Below the pieces are notes generated by a model. The model saw only the letters and a program-made list of their open reading frames with translations. It searched no databases and had not been told where the DNA came from. From Hevea brasiliensis (lineage: Eukaryota; Streptophyta; Magnoliopsida; Malpighiales; Euphorbiaceae), in contig NC_079501.1 of the NCBI RefSeq assembly GCF_030052815.1, positions 81,225,979 to 81,289,978 on the forward strand: DNA of 64,000 nt, written 5' to 3'. The position numbers and the translations under genes are program-made. This document shows, in pieces, positions 1 through 12,003 of this stretch (its first letter is position 1; each line of letters starts with the position of its first letter).

Positions 1-778
1 TGGTAAAATTAGTGGGATCAAAATGAAAATTCCACCATTCGAAGGCAAAGCCAATCTAGATGCATATTTAGAGTGGGAGAGAAAGGTGGAGCTCATTTTT
101 AATTGTTAGGTGGGGCTCATTTTTTATTGTTACAATTATAGTGAGGAAAATAAGGTGAAGCTTACTGTAGTTGAGTTTACATATTATGCCATAGTTTCGT
201 GGGATTAACTGCTCACTAAAAGAAGGAGAAATGGGATGAGGGGTGTTGAAACTTGGGATGAGATGAAGCAAATCATGAGGGACAGATTTATACCTCAACA
301 TTACTATAGTGAGTTGCACCAAAGGTTGCAAGGGCTTAGTGTTAGGAAATAAAAGTGTGAAATAATATTTCAAGGAGATGGAGATGGCTATGATAAGAGC
401 CAATGTAGAGGAAGATAGGGAAACCACTATGGCTAGGTTCCTAAAGGGGCTGAATCTTAATATTGCCAACATAGTATAGCTACAACACTATGTAGAGCTT
501 GATAACATGTTAAATATGGCAATCAAGATAGAAAAACAACTAAAGAAGAAGAAAACATTCAAAATGGGTGTAGGTATGAATTCAAGCAATAATGCTCCAT
601 GGAAACCGAATTGGAAAAAGGGTGAAACTAGTTATTCCAAAGCTATTTCTAAGGAAAAGAAAGAGGAGACTAGGGGTGCAGAAAAGCCTAGTGTGACTGA
701 GAAAGGCAAGGGGCAGAATACCTCTAGTGGGAGAATAAGGGATATCCAATGTTTTAGGTGCCTAGGGAAGGGACATTA
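1..778 (+). pseudogene. TE-1 Ty3/gypsy gag, 5' part, degenerate
   Basis: This is the capsid/nucleocapsid region of an old Ty3/gypsy element. The retrotransposon gag domain can be followed with several frame changes: KIPPFEGKANLDAYLEWE near 25-78, then ETWDEMKQIMRDRFIPQHYY near 253-309. A longer open stretch (507-778) carries a Lys-rich linker and the first half of a CCHC zinc knuckle (CFRCLGKGH). The knuckle is cut at 778 by TE-2 and resumes at 10974. Across the junction, minus one TSD copy, the frame is kept, but the last Cys of the knuckle reads Tyr. Several in-frame stops and a 24 bp local duplication (about 87-134) show it is dead. The gag and protease style resembles chromoviruses, but without its RT I do not assign a clade. 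The element's start lies left of the window. Confidence 0.85.
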
Positions 779-2885
779 TGAAGGAGCGAAAGCATGTTGA
801 TTAGTTCATTAGAGCATTGAATTTCAAAATTTTTCTTCTAGGGTTTCATGCATCATGCCACATCTCTTATGTGCCAAATTAATTTCAATGCTCAATTACA
901 TATTACAACACTTTTAATATGTATTAGGATCTATATTTGTCATTCAAGATTGTGAATTGACAAATTAATTCATTTAAACCCTAGTTTTAAAAGAGGAGTT
1001 AGAGTACTAACCTCTTTGATGCACTATGGATGTAATTGGCACTTTTAGGAAGCATCTAGGACCCCAAGTGTTGTCCCTCTAGCTTGTCCACACCAAGATC
1101 ACCAATGGGCAGCCCCCAATTTGCTTCTCAAGCCTTTGCTAGCCAATTATAAATTGGGTTTTTGCCTTTGGAGAGGTGGTATGTATGTATAGGACACTAG
1201 AAACAATTTTTAGCAATTTTAATTCAAAGGTTTTTAGGCAATTCTCTTTGAATTGATGAGACAAGATGAAGAGGAGAGGGAGAGAGGTGTGCCACCACCT
1301 CGAGGAAGAGAGAATGTTATGTTTTGTTCTTCTTTCTTCTCTCTTTTATAATTAGGTCATTAAGTCACTTAAACCCAATGCCACATGTCACCACCTCATT
1401 GCATCTTATTTTTAATTGACTCAATCACATTAAGCCAAGTGTCAAAGCTAGACTTAATCTTGACTTTGATCATCTTACATGATAGGAAGACAAATGGCAA
1501 GATTATATAATGCCATGTGTCACCATCTCATGGTACCACATGTCACCATGTGAAATGACCAAATTACCCTTATGTTGTAATTTTGAGTTCTCAACCCAAA
1601 ATCATTATTTCTCCTCTTCAAATCAATTTATATCAAATATAAATAATTAATTAATCTCTATTAATTAATTTCTCACAATTGAATTCATATTTAAACACTT
1701 TAAATATAAATTTAACTTATACTATACTTCCAATAACCTAGATTTGGTTTCAAGTCATGCTAGGGACTTTGCAATCTTATTGCAAATCAAACCTATTTAA
1801 TTAATTAATTAAACTCTTTAATTAATCAATTAAATCACATTTTACTTGGTGATTAACTTGTGTATGTGTGTGACTCACTAGGCTCATCACTAATTGGCAA
1901 TGAGATATGATATTAAATCTTAATATTATCAGAACCCTTTCTTACCATAAATGATTTCTCTAAATCATTTTAGACATCTCATAGACCATGGTTGATACCT
2001 AGCATAGCGTGCCATGGCCACCCAATCAATAACAAGGAATACCTTAAATGAACCTTTAATCATATTACCATGCACTAGAATCTCTCTGTTACAAAATCCC
2101 AATTCGTGATGGAGTCATGGTTTATGTCAAACCCCATTTGCAATGAATATTATGTTCTCTTTTAATTCCAATTCTTGATTAATTAGATTTTCTTGTTAGA
2201 AACTCTTTTCTGACTAAATATGTCTGTCCTAGGCAGGAACTTGAAACATCAAGAACAATTAAATGAACATAGGATTTTATCCCTATTTACTTAGGGTAAC
2301 AAATTCCATCTTGATCAACACCTATCTCTATATATAACTAGTAGGAGCTAACACATGCCCATACACCCATACACAGTACAATTATGAGAGCAGTATCAAA
2401 CTCAAACCACCTATATATAAGATAATTGTGTTATCTCAGGTCTAAAGATTATATGCACTAATATGATATATGACAATGCATTGACAAGAGTAAACTCCAT
2501 GTGCTTGTCATATGCGTCACTGGCTTGACCTATTTATCATGTATAAGTGCCTATCATGTTTGTTATATGGCATGAGACTCACCATTCTATCTTATTTATA
2601 TCTCATATAAATACCTTGGGAACAAACATGAATATAATCTTTTTGGATAAGTCATGTCCTGTGTGAAGTATCCTCGATTGTGAACCAATTTTTGATACTT
2701 TGTGCTAGAAATAATGTCACTCATATTCTTAACAACATAAGAATAGAATTTCTAACAAAATATCAATGGGCCTTTTCTATTACATATAAATATATTATGT
2801 AAATGGAAAAGTAAAATTGCCTTTTATTAATAAAATATGTACAAGATACATACTAAATAATATGCTCTAGGACATACTACTAACA
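779..2885 (-). repeat. TE-2 3' LTR
   Basis: A 2.1 kb LTR. Read on the minus strand it starts TGTTAGTAGTATGTCC at 2885 and ends CTCCTTCA at 779. It matches the plus-oriented LTR at 8618-10731 and the LTRs of TE-3. It lies directly downstream of the polypurine tract at 2886-2900. Confidence 0.88.
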
Positions 2886-2900
2886 ATCTCCCACTAGCAC
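2886..2900 (-). other. TE-2 polypurine tract
   Basis: On the minus strand this reads GTGCTAGTGGGAGAT immediately before the LTR terminus TGTTAG. The same sequence precedes the 3' LTR of TE-3 at 23961-23975. This is the plus-strand primer site used in reverse transcription. Confidence 0.8.
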
Positions 2901-3713
2901 CAGACCCATTTATTACAATATCTTATACCCATCTTCTCAAGATGTCGGTCTAACTGAGCTTGTGACATAGGCTTAGTGCATGGATCAGCTGGATTTTGAG
3001 CTGATGCCATTTTCTGCATCACTACATCGCCTCGTCCAACTATCTCTCGGATAATGTGATAGCGCCTTTCTATATGTTTGGATTTCTAGTGAGACCAGGG
3101 TTCCTTAGCCTGTATGGCCGCTCCATTGTTGTCACAGTAGAAAGGAACTACTGACTCAATGGAAGAAACTACAGCAAGTTTCTGTCACGAACTTTTTTAT
3201 CCAAACAGTCTCTTTTGCAGCATCATATGCAGCAATATACTCAGTCTCTGTAGCGGAATCAGCAGTCATACTCTGTTTGGAACTCTTCTAACTGACTGCA
3301 CCTCCATTACAAATGAACACAAACCTAGAGGCAAACTTTCTATCATCGATATCTGATTGGAAATCAGAATCAGTATAACCATCCAATTGCAAGTCACCAC
3401 CTCCATAAATCAAGAATAAATCCTTAGTTCTTCTCAAGTACTTAAGAATATTTTTGACAGCTATACAGTGTTCCAAACCTGAATTGGATTGAAACCTGCT
3501 AGTCAAACTAATAGCATATGCGATATCTGGCCTAGTACACATCATTGCATACATCAAACTTTCAATAGCCAAAGCATATGGAATCCTGGCCATTTTATAT
3601 CTTTCTTTAAGTGTCTTTGGATATATCTCTTTAGAAAGATGGATACCATGTCTCACTGGTAACAATCCTCTCTTGGAATCAAGTATGTTAAACCTCTTTA
3701 ACACCTTTTCCAA
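2894..3713 (-). pseudogene. TE-2 pol: RT C-terminus and RNase H, degenerate
   Basis: The C-terminal part of a copia pol. It holds the RT thumb and connection (IPYALAIESLMYAMMCTRPD), then RNase H (SDFQSDIDDRKFASRFVF), which continues through several frame changes to the family C-terminus RYCNKW near 2920 and a stop at 2894-2896. The homologous segment in TE-3 (23476-23961) is open and shows what is lost here: frameshifts near 3290 and 3180. It is non-functional as it stands. Confidence 0.85.
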
Positions 3714-3736
3714 GTATAGACTTTGGGATAAACCAA

Positions 3737-4633
3737 TTATTTTTTCTCTCTATCTCTATAGATGCGAATTCCAAGAATATAGGTTACCTCCCCTAAGTCT
3801 TTCATGGAGAATGTATTTGACAACCATACCTTTATAACTGTCAACATACCTATGTCATTACCTATCAACATAATATCATCCGCATATAAGACAAGGAAAA
3901 TGATAGCACTATCACTAACCTTCTTATATACACATGGTTTATCCACATTTTTTATAAAACCAAATGACTTAATGGCTTCATCAAAACGAATGTTCCAACT
4001 CCTCGAAGCTTGTTTTAACCCATATATGGATCGCTTTAGCTTGCATACCTTGGAACCATCTTGGGATTCAAAACCCTTAGGTTGTTCCTTGAAAATATTT
4101 TCTTCAATGTATCCATTGAGAAAATCTATTTTGACATCCATCTGCCAAATCTCATAATCATAGTAGGCAGCTATTGCTAATAGAATCTTAATTGATTTAA
4201 GCATGGCAACAGGCAAAAAAGTCTCCTCATAGTCGATTCCTTACCTTTAGCGAAACCCTTTCGCTACTAGCTTTGCTTTATAAGTCTCTACCTTTCCATC
4301 AGAACCAATTTTCTTCTTAAAAACCCATTTATTCCTTATGGGTACAATACCTTTAGATGGGTCAATAAGGTCCCAAACTTGATTCTTATACATGGAATCA
4401 ATTTCGGATTTCATAGCTTCAATGCATTTTAAAGAGTCTATATCTGATATAGCTTCTTCATAGGTAAGTGGATCATCTCCATGATCTACTTCTTCATGAG
4501 TAAACAACTCTTGTTCATCTTCATGAAGAAAACCATATCTCACTGGTGGGTGAGATATCCTGGTTGATCTGCGAGGAATTACTGTAAATGTTTCATCAAT
4601 AGGTGTAGCTTGACTAGATGGATCTATATCCAT
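3737..4633 (-). pseudogene. TE-2 pol: reverse transcriptase, degenerate
   Basis: Copia-type reverse transcriptase (RVT_2) in two open stretches, 4633-4247 and 4216-3737. The first holds the region before the fingers (WVFKKKIGSDGKVETYKAKL). The second holds QMDVKIDFLNGYIEENIF, KLKRSIYGLKQASRSW and the catalytic LYADDIMLIGND. The YADD box is intact. The two stretches are split by a stop and frame change near 4220-4247, just after VAKGFR. Confidence 0.88.
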
Positions 4634-4841
4634 TTAATCTGTTGGTTGGTCAGAATTCTCTAATTCTAACTCTATTTGCCTTCCTTTGCCTCCTTCTTGA
4701 ATAAAATATTGTTCAAGAAATGTGGCATCTCTACTTACCATAACATTTTATGATGTAGGCAAATAAAAATAATATCCAAAACTCTCTTTTGGATATCCAA
4801 CAAATCGACCTTTTCTGATATGGTTTCCAATTTATCAGTGT

Positions 4842-5492
4842 TCAGCTTTTTGATATAAGTTGGACAACCCAAATCTTAACATGCTTAAGACTCGATTTTC
4901 TTCCATGCCATATCTCATAAGGTGTGGAAGAAACTGATTTTGATGGAATCCTATTCAGAATATGAAAAGCTGATTCTAATGCAAATCCCCATAAAGAGAT
5001 TGGCATATCAGTATAGCTCATCATACTACGTACCATATCTAATAGGGTATGATTTCTTCTTTCAAATACACCATTTAGCTATGGCATTCCTAGAGGAGTC
5101 AGTTAGGAAACAATGCCATGCTCTTTCAAGTATTCATCAAATTCACTACTTAAGTATTCACCTTCATGATCTGATCGAAGAGTTTTAATACCTTTTCCTG
5201 TTTGATTTTCTACTTCAAATTTAAATTCTTTGAATTTTTTAAAGGATTCATGTTTGTATTTCATCAAATACAAATACCCAAACCTTGATTTATCATCAGT
5301 AAAGGTAATAAAGTAATAAAAACCGCCTCTAGCCATTTCCTTAAATGGGCCACATACATCACTATGTATTAGCTCCAAAATATTTTCAGCTCTTAGTCCT
5401 TGTCCAACAAAGGGTGATCTAGCCATTTTTCCTTGAAGACAGGATTCACAAGTTGGAGTAGGTTCAAAACCCAATGAGGATAAAATCCCCAT
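4842..5492 (-). pseudogene. TE-2 pol: integrase, degenerate
   Basis: Integrase core of a copia element. The two catalytic Asp regions are visible as ELIHSDVCGPF and IKTLRSDHEGEYLSSEF. The Glu region is found in another frame as ERRNHTLLDM near 5040-5075, followed by YTDMPISLWGFALESAFHIL. A frameshift near 5100 splits the domain. The motif before the Glu reads GVFERRN where TE-3 has GVSERRN. Confidence 0.87.
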
Positions 5493-6000
5493 TTTCTCTA
5501 GTTTTGCAATCCTATCTTCTGTAACATAACCTAATTTTAAGTGCCAAATCTATTTTGAAGTTGAGTTGATTTTCATCATGGCATTACATTCCTTTAGATT
5601 GCTTGCATTCAATTTGTGTTTATCATTATTATCCAAATAATAAAGACCGTCATGCATATAACCCGAGCCAACATATTTATTTCCAAAATAAATATTGCAA
5701 ACATCATCTGTGAGCTGAAATTCATAACCATTTCTAGTCAAACTAGATATAGAAATGATGTACTTAAAAGCATCAGGTACATACAAAATATTATTCAAAT
5801 ACAAAACATGTCCACACATATAAAAAGATTTATATCCTATGGTTAAAGCTTCAACAGTTGAGCCATCGCTAATCTAGAGTCTAACATCTCTAGCATGCAA
5901 GCTGCTACTGTTTGCTAGTTCCTGCATATCATAAGAAATGTGAGAACTGGCACCAGTATCTAAAACCCAAGCTATAGATGAACTATGAGCATCATCAGCA
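5493..6000 (-). pseudogene. TE-2 pol: protease and pre-integrase region, degenerate
   Basis: The aspartic protease active site WVLDTGASSHIS is read on the minus strand near 5940-5975. It is followed by the linker and GAG pre-integrase region (5819-5550, CGHVLYLNNILYVPDAFKYI). A stop near 5549 cuts the open stretch before the integrase zinc region. The corresponding part of TE-3 (16117-16630) aligns along its whole length. Confidence 0.85.
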
Positions 6001-6049
6001 TCTAAATAACAAGATATAGATATACCTTCTAAAGGTGTATCCTTCTTAT

Positions 6050-6861
6050 CCTTCAGAGAAGCAAGATACTCTGGGCAGTTCCTTTTCTAATTCCCATCCT
6101 TCTGGCAGTGGAAACACTTTCCTTTGCCTCCATTAGCTTTGGTCTTCCCTTTCTGTTTGGCTATCTTCTTGGAAGTTCCTCAAACTTGAGGTTTCTTATT
6201 CTTATTGCCCTTCTTCATTTTGGACTTTCTAACATAAGAAGAAGATGCAATCAAAGCCACCTTTTTTCCTTTATTGCTCGGCATATTCTTTTGGGCAATA
6301 ACCAATATGTTAAGTAAACCAGCCAAGGTATATTCCTGCTTAGTCATATGAAAATTTATCATAAAATTCCCAAATGACTCGAGTAGGGACTGAAGGATCA
6401 AATCCATCTGTAGTTGGAAATCCATGTGAAAGTCAAGATGTTCCAGCTACTCAATAAGCCGAATCATCTTGTGGACATGATCTCCTACATTCTGTTCCTC
6501 AGATATCCTCATGTGGAATAGCTATATAGATATCTCATACTTAGCATTCCTGCTATGCTTACCATATAACTCTTGCAGGTGAAGGAGGATCTCACTTGCA
6601 TTTTGCATGTTCTCATGCTGCTTCTATAACTCATTACTCATAGAAGCAAGCATGTAACATTTAGCTCTTATCATGTTCCTCTTGAGTGGCCTCTGGAGGT
6701 AAAGGACCAAGAACCTTTGAGTCTAGAACATATCCAATATGTTCTAAGTTCAGGACAAGTTTTAAATTTCTTAGCCAATCAGAAAGATTAAGTCCCATCA
6801 ACCTATTACGATCAAGTATGCTCGCAAGTATATTGGATGGTGGTGATTGTTGTGTGCTCAT
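6050..6861 (-). pseudogene. TE-2 gag, degenerate
   Basis: Copia gag of the UBN2 type. It starts at the ATG at 6861 (MSTQQSPPSNILASILDRNR), which matches the start of TE-3 gag at 15197. The middle is broken by stops (for example near 6640 and 6430). It resumes with FGNFMINFHMTKQEYTLAGL and ends in a Lys-rich tail. The zinc knuckle near 6085-6125 reads CFHCQKDGN, stop, KRNC: the His is Asn and the following Trp codon is a stop. Confidence 0.87.
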
Positions 6862-8419
6862 TATTATTAGAAGAATAACTGCAGAAAATAACTAGATTAA
6901 TTAGTAAATGTATCAAGTAATTAATCAAAATTATTATGGTCTTTTAATCAAATTAGTCCTCCCACTGACTTGGTAAATCTTACACTTCCAAAGTAGGAAA
7001 GGGAAATCCTAGTTGGATGGATTTCTAGTGGGTGATTGAATTCTTATAGTCTTATTGATCATCCTCAAGCACATCCATTATTGGAATTACAATAAACTAT
7101 AAGTGAGCAACTCCTTGCCCATCATATTCATGTGAGATTCAATCATTTATCTAGCCCCTAATGCTCAAAATCTCAGGCACATCCATTATTTATTTATCTT
7201 GCATTAGTTAATTTGATCCCATTGAGCCAGTAAACATGTAAATAATTTTAATGTCCTCAGGCAGATCCATTATTGACCATCAACTTATTTACATATTTAC
7301 AACATCTCATGCTTAACAATTATCTTTAAGAAAATCTCTTAAATTAAATGCATCACATGCAAGTATTTAAAATTTATTAAAATAATTGCCTCAATGGAGG
7401 GCCCATGATATAATTACTTTAATTATACCATTTCTAACTTAATCATTTGTTTGGAAGATTTAGTGGTCGGCTTAATTACTATTATGGTCTCACTTTACAC
7501 ATTATCCAATTAGCATGCATATATCATATACTTGCATACATTCCAATACATTTCATACATATATGGATAAACAATAAATATGGTATGATCATGGACTTTC
7601 GAAGGGATTCAATTCTGAGCCACCAAGAATTGAATTAGGGCATTCCTAGGTGTATTTCATTCATTCATTTTACAAGAGTTGCTGAAGGAGTGCATAATTA
7701 ATACTTGATCTTGATTTTCTCCCACTGGTCCCACCAATCCTCTTGACCTCCTTGATCTTATTGCAATCCAATTACATTGTAATCATTGGCATACCAAGGT
7801 GAATTTACAAGATCATGGACTTTAAAGTCCTCAAATAAATGAAATTACAACCCAAAATTATTAAAACACTTATAATACATGCCACCAAAAATGAAATTAA
7901 TTATTTTACATCCCAAAGAAAAATAAAAAAAATAAATTCAATCACATTGGTCTTTTATTGTCCATGATCATCCATCATACATATTACCATTTAACAATTA
8001 AATAAAATATACATACTAAAATTAAATTGAATATCTCATATTCAACTAAAAAATTCAGATTTGAATCTCATTCAAATAAATTTAAAAATTCATATTTGAA
8101 TCTCATTCAAACAAATTTAAATTTAGAAACTTTTTTCAAATTTAATACCTTGAAAAAAAAATTTTAAAATTTTAATTGTGTGATTAAAATTCTTAATTAA
8201 ACAATTTAATTAAGCATGGGCCTAAAAACATACAACAATTATATATTGAAGCCCAACAACCATGCGCACCAAGAGGGAAGCCTAACAACCATGCACACCA
8301 TGAGGTACACAACCATGCCGCCACCTCTTGGTGAATCCAAACAGCTTTAGATCAATTCCATCACACAATTAAACCTCATAAATAATCTTAATGGCAAATA
8401 TAGTGGCTCTGATACCAAT
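6862..8419 (-). other. TE-2 5' leader
   Basis: About 1.55 kb of non-coding leader between the 5' LTR and gag. The primer binding site is at 8406-8418 on the minus strand (TGGTATCAGAGCC, complementary to initiator tRNA-Met). The leader is alignable with TE-3 13647-15196. I see no ORF of note in it. Confidence 0.75.
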
Positions 8420-10797
8420 TGAAGGAGCGGAAGCATGTTGATTAGTTCATTAGAGCATTGAATTTCAAAATTTTTCTTCTAGAGTTTCATGCATCATGCC
8501 ATATCTCTTATGTGCCTAATTAATTTCAATGCTTAATTGCATATTAAAACACTTTTAATATGTATTAGGATCTATGTTTTCCATTCAAGATTGCGAATTA
8601 ACAAATTAATTCATTTAGAGCATATCATTTAGTATGTATCTTATACATATTTTATTAATAAAAGGCAATTTCACTTTTTCATTTACATAATGTATTTATA
8701 TATAATAGAAAAGGTCCATTGATATTTTGTTAGAAATTCTATTCTTAAGTTGTTAAGAATATGAGTGACAGTATTTCTAGCACAAAGTATCATAAATTGG
8801 TTCACAATCGAGGATACTTCACAAAGGACATGACTTATCCAGAAAGATTGTATTCATGTTTGCTCCCAAGGTATTTATATGAGATATAAATAAGATGGAA
8901 TGGTGAGTCTCATGCCATATAATAAACATGATCGACACTTATACATGATAAGTAGGCTGAACCAGTGACGCATATGATAAGCACATGGAGTTTACTCTTG
9001 TCAATGCATTGTCATATATCATATCAGTGCATATAATCTTTAGACCTGAAATAAAACAGTTATCTTGTATATAGGTGGTTTGAGTTTGATACTACTTTCA
9101 TACTTGTACTGTGTATGGGTATATGGGCATGTGTTGGCTCCTACTAGTTATATATGGAGATAGGTGTTGATCAAGATGGAATCTGTTTTCCTAAGTAAAT
9201 AGGGATAAAATCCTATGCTCATTTAATTGTTCTTGATGTTTCAAGTTCCTAGCCAGGATAGATAGATTTGGTCAGAAAAGAGTTTCTAACAAGAAAATCT
9301 AATTAATCAAGAACTGGAATTAAAAGAGAACATAATATTCATAGCAAATGGGGTTTGACGTAAACCATGACTCCAGCTCAAATTGAGATTTTATAATAGA
9401 GAGATTCTAGTGCATGGTAACGTATGACTAAAGGTTCATTTAAGGTATTCCTTGTTACTGATTGGGTGGCCATGACACGCTATGCTAGGTGTCAACCATG
9501 GTCTATGAGATGCCTAAAATGATTTAGAAAAATCATTTATGGTAAGAAATAGTTCTAATGATATTAAGAGTTAATATCATATCTCATTGCCAATTAGTGA
9601 TGAGCCTAGTGAGTCACACACATACACAAGTTAATCACCAAGTAAAATGTGATTTAATTGATTAATTAAGGAGTTTAATTGATTAATTAAATAGGTTTGG
9701 TTTGCAATAAGACTGCAAAGTCCCTAGCATAACTTGAAATCAAATCTAGGTTATTGGATATATAGTATAAATTAAATTTATATTTAAAGTGTTTAAATAT
9801 GAATTTAATTGTGAGAAATTAGTTAATAGAGATTAATTAATTAATTTATATTTGATATAAATTGATTTGAAGAGGAGAAATAATGATTTTGGGTTGAGAA
9901 CTCAAAATTACAACATAAGGGTAATTTGGTCAATTCACATGGTGACATGTGGCACTATGAGATGGTGACATGTAGCACCATGAGATGATGACACATGGCA
10001 TCATATAAGCTTGCCATTTGTCTTCCTATCATGTAAGATGATCAAAGTCAAGATTAAGTCTAGCTTTGACACTTGGCTTAATGTGATTGAGTTGATTAAA
10101 AATAAGATGCAATGAGGTGGTGACATGTGGCATAAGGTTTAAGTGACTTAATGACCTAATTGTAAAAGAGAAAAGAAAGAAGAACAAAACATAACATTCT
10201 CTCTTCCTCAAGGTGGTGGCACACCTCTCTCCCTCTCCTCTTCATCTTGTCTCATCAATTCAAAGAGAATTGCCCAAAAACCTTTGAATTAAAATTGCTA
10301 GAAATTGTTTCTAGTGTCCTATGCATACATACTACCTCTCTAAAGGCAAAAACCCAATTTATAATTGGTTGGCAAAGGCTTGAGAAGCAAATTTGGGGCT
10401 GCCCATTGGTGATCTTGGTGTGGACAAGCTAGAGGGACAACACTTGGGGTCCTAGGTGCTTCCTAAAGGTGCCAATTACATTCGTAGTGCATCGAAGAGG
10501 TTAGTGTTCTAACTCCTCTTTTAAAACTAGGGTTTAAATGAATTAATTTGTTAATTCATAATCTTGAATGGAAAACATAAATCCTAATACATATTAAAAG
10601 TGTTTTAATATGCAATTAGGCATTGAAATTAATTAGGCACATAGGAGACATGGCATGATGCATGAAATCCTAGAGGAAAAATTTTAAAATTCAATGCTCT
10701 AATGAACTAATCAACATGCTTCTGCTCTTTCAATTGGTATCAGAGCCACTATATTTGCCTTTAAGATTATTTATGAGGGTTAATTGTGTGATTGAAT
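8354..10797. repeat. Inverted LTR chimera at the 5' end of TE-2
   Basis: Two arms of about 264 bp are inverted copies of each other: 8354-8617 (leader, PBS and last 198 bp of the LTR, minus orientation) and about 10533-10797 (the same in plus orientation). Between them is the rest of a plus-oriented LTR that lacks only about the first 17 bp, so 8618-10731 is an almost complete plus LTR with its own PBS (TGGTATCAGAGCC, 10733-10745). From 10798 to 10973 the first 175 bp of the LTR resume in minus orientation and end at the TSD. This is neither a normal 5' LTR nor a simple inversion of one. Confidence 0.85.
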
Positions 10798-10973
10798 TAT
10801 ACTGTCAATCATATTCTTAAAAACTTAAGAATAGAATTTCCAACAAAATATAAATGGACCTTTTCTATTACACATAAATACATTGTGTAAACAAAAAAGT
10901 GAAATTGTCTTTTATTAATAAAATATGTATGAGATACATACTAAATGATATACTCTAGGGCATACTACTAACA

Positions 10974-12003
10974 CATTATGCATCTCATTATCCTAATAAG
11001 AGGGTGATGGTGATGAGGCCGAATGGGGAGACCCAATCAAAAGATGATGATGCTGATGATGATGATGTTAGTGAGAGTATACCTCCTTTGGAGGAAGCTA
11101 GTGATGTAGAGCATGTCGTGGGAGGTAATATTCTGGTGGTTAGGCATGCACTAAGTGCACAAGCAAAGGAACAAGAGGGAGATGCACTACAAAGGGAAAA
11201 TATTTTCCACACTAGATGCTTGCTGAATGTTAAAACTTATAGCATGATTGTACATAGTGGTAGTTAAGTGAATGTTGCCAGCACACTCATGGTTAAGAAG
11301 CTTAGCTTGCGCACCATCAAGCATCCTAGACCATGTAAGCTGCAATGGCTGAATGAATGTGGGGAAATTAAGGTGAACAAGCAAATGATGTTTGCTATTT
11401 CTATTGGAAGGTATAAGGATGAGGTGTTGTGTGATGTGGTACCAATGCATGCTGGATATATTTTGCTAGGGAGACGAAGGCAATATCATAGGAAGGTAGT
11501 GCATGATGGCTTTAAGAATAGGTACTCCCTTGATCATTATGGCCGAAGGGTTACTTTAGCAGCATTATCACTTGCACAAGCTTTTGAAGATCCATTAAGG
11601 ATAAAACAGACCATGAATGAGCAACAACAAAGAGAGGCCAAGCTAAGAGTGCAAAAGGAGAAAGAGAGAAAAGAAAGAGAGGAAAAAGAAAGAGAGGAAA
11701 AGAAAGAAGGAAAAATGAGGGAGAGAAGGAAAAGAGAGAAAATTCGAAAAGAGTGAAACCAAAAGGAAAAAGCTCGAGGCAAAAGGAGAGTTGTGAGAAG
11801 AGTGGAGAGAATAAGGTCAATTTGCTAGCAAAAGCCAAGGATGTGAGGACTATATATTTTTCCAGTATGCCAATAGCTTTGCTAATTTGTAAGGGAGCTT
11901 ACACCAATGTTTCTATCCTTGACCCTTCAATTCCTAGTTGTGCTTTGCCCTTATTGCAAGAGTTTGAGGATGTCTTCCCTAAAGAAATACCTAGTGGGCT
12001 ACC
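10974..12003 (+). pseudogene. TE-1 gag C-terminus and protease region, degenerate
   Basis: Continuation of TE-1 after TE-2. It holds the end of the zinc knuckle, an Asp-rich stretch (11040-11072), and a retropepsin-like domain. The active-site triad region reads VHSGS followed by a stop (about 11248-11267), where functional relatives have Asp-Gly/Ser-Gly, so the catalytic Asp is His. The domain continues as VNVASTLMVKKLSL and GYILLGRRRQYHRKVVHDG. A Lys/Glu-rich linker (11620-11757) follows. After a frame change near 11755 comes the pre-RT sequence FEDVFPKEIPSGLP (11962-12003). TE-3 inserts exactly there, and the RT of TE-1 is not found anywhere in the window. Confidence 0.82.

Larger units (their letters stand above)
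779..10973 (-). mobile_element. TE-2, minus-strand Ty1/copia LTR retrotransposon inserted in TE-1
   Basis: A degenerate copia element in gag, protease, integrase, RT, RNase H order on the minus strand. It is flanked by a perfect 5 bp target site duplication catta (774-778 and 10974-10978). The LTRs end in TG...CA. The 3' LTR (779-2885) is complete. The 5' LTR region (8420-10973) is rearranged: only its two ends are in minus orientation, and a plus-oriented LTR plus primer binding site sits between them. The family is the same as TE-3. The domain order and the UBN2-type gag suggest the Tork/Angela side of Ty1/copia, but the clade is an inference. Removing the element restores the reading frame of TE-1 gag. 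Confidence 0.9.

Noticed and set aside
11537..11838. Minus-strand Ser/Phe/Leu-rich ORFs resembling membrane proteins
   Set aside because: Antisense of the Lys/Glu-rich linker of TE-1.
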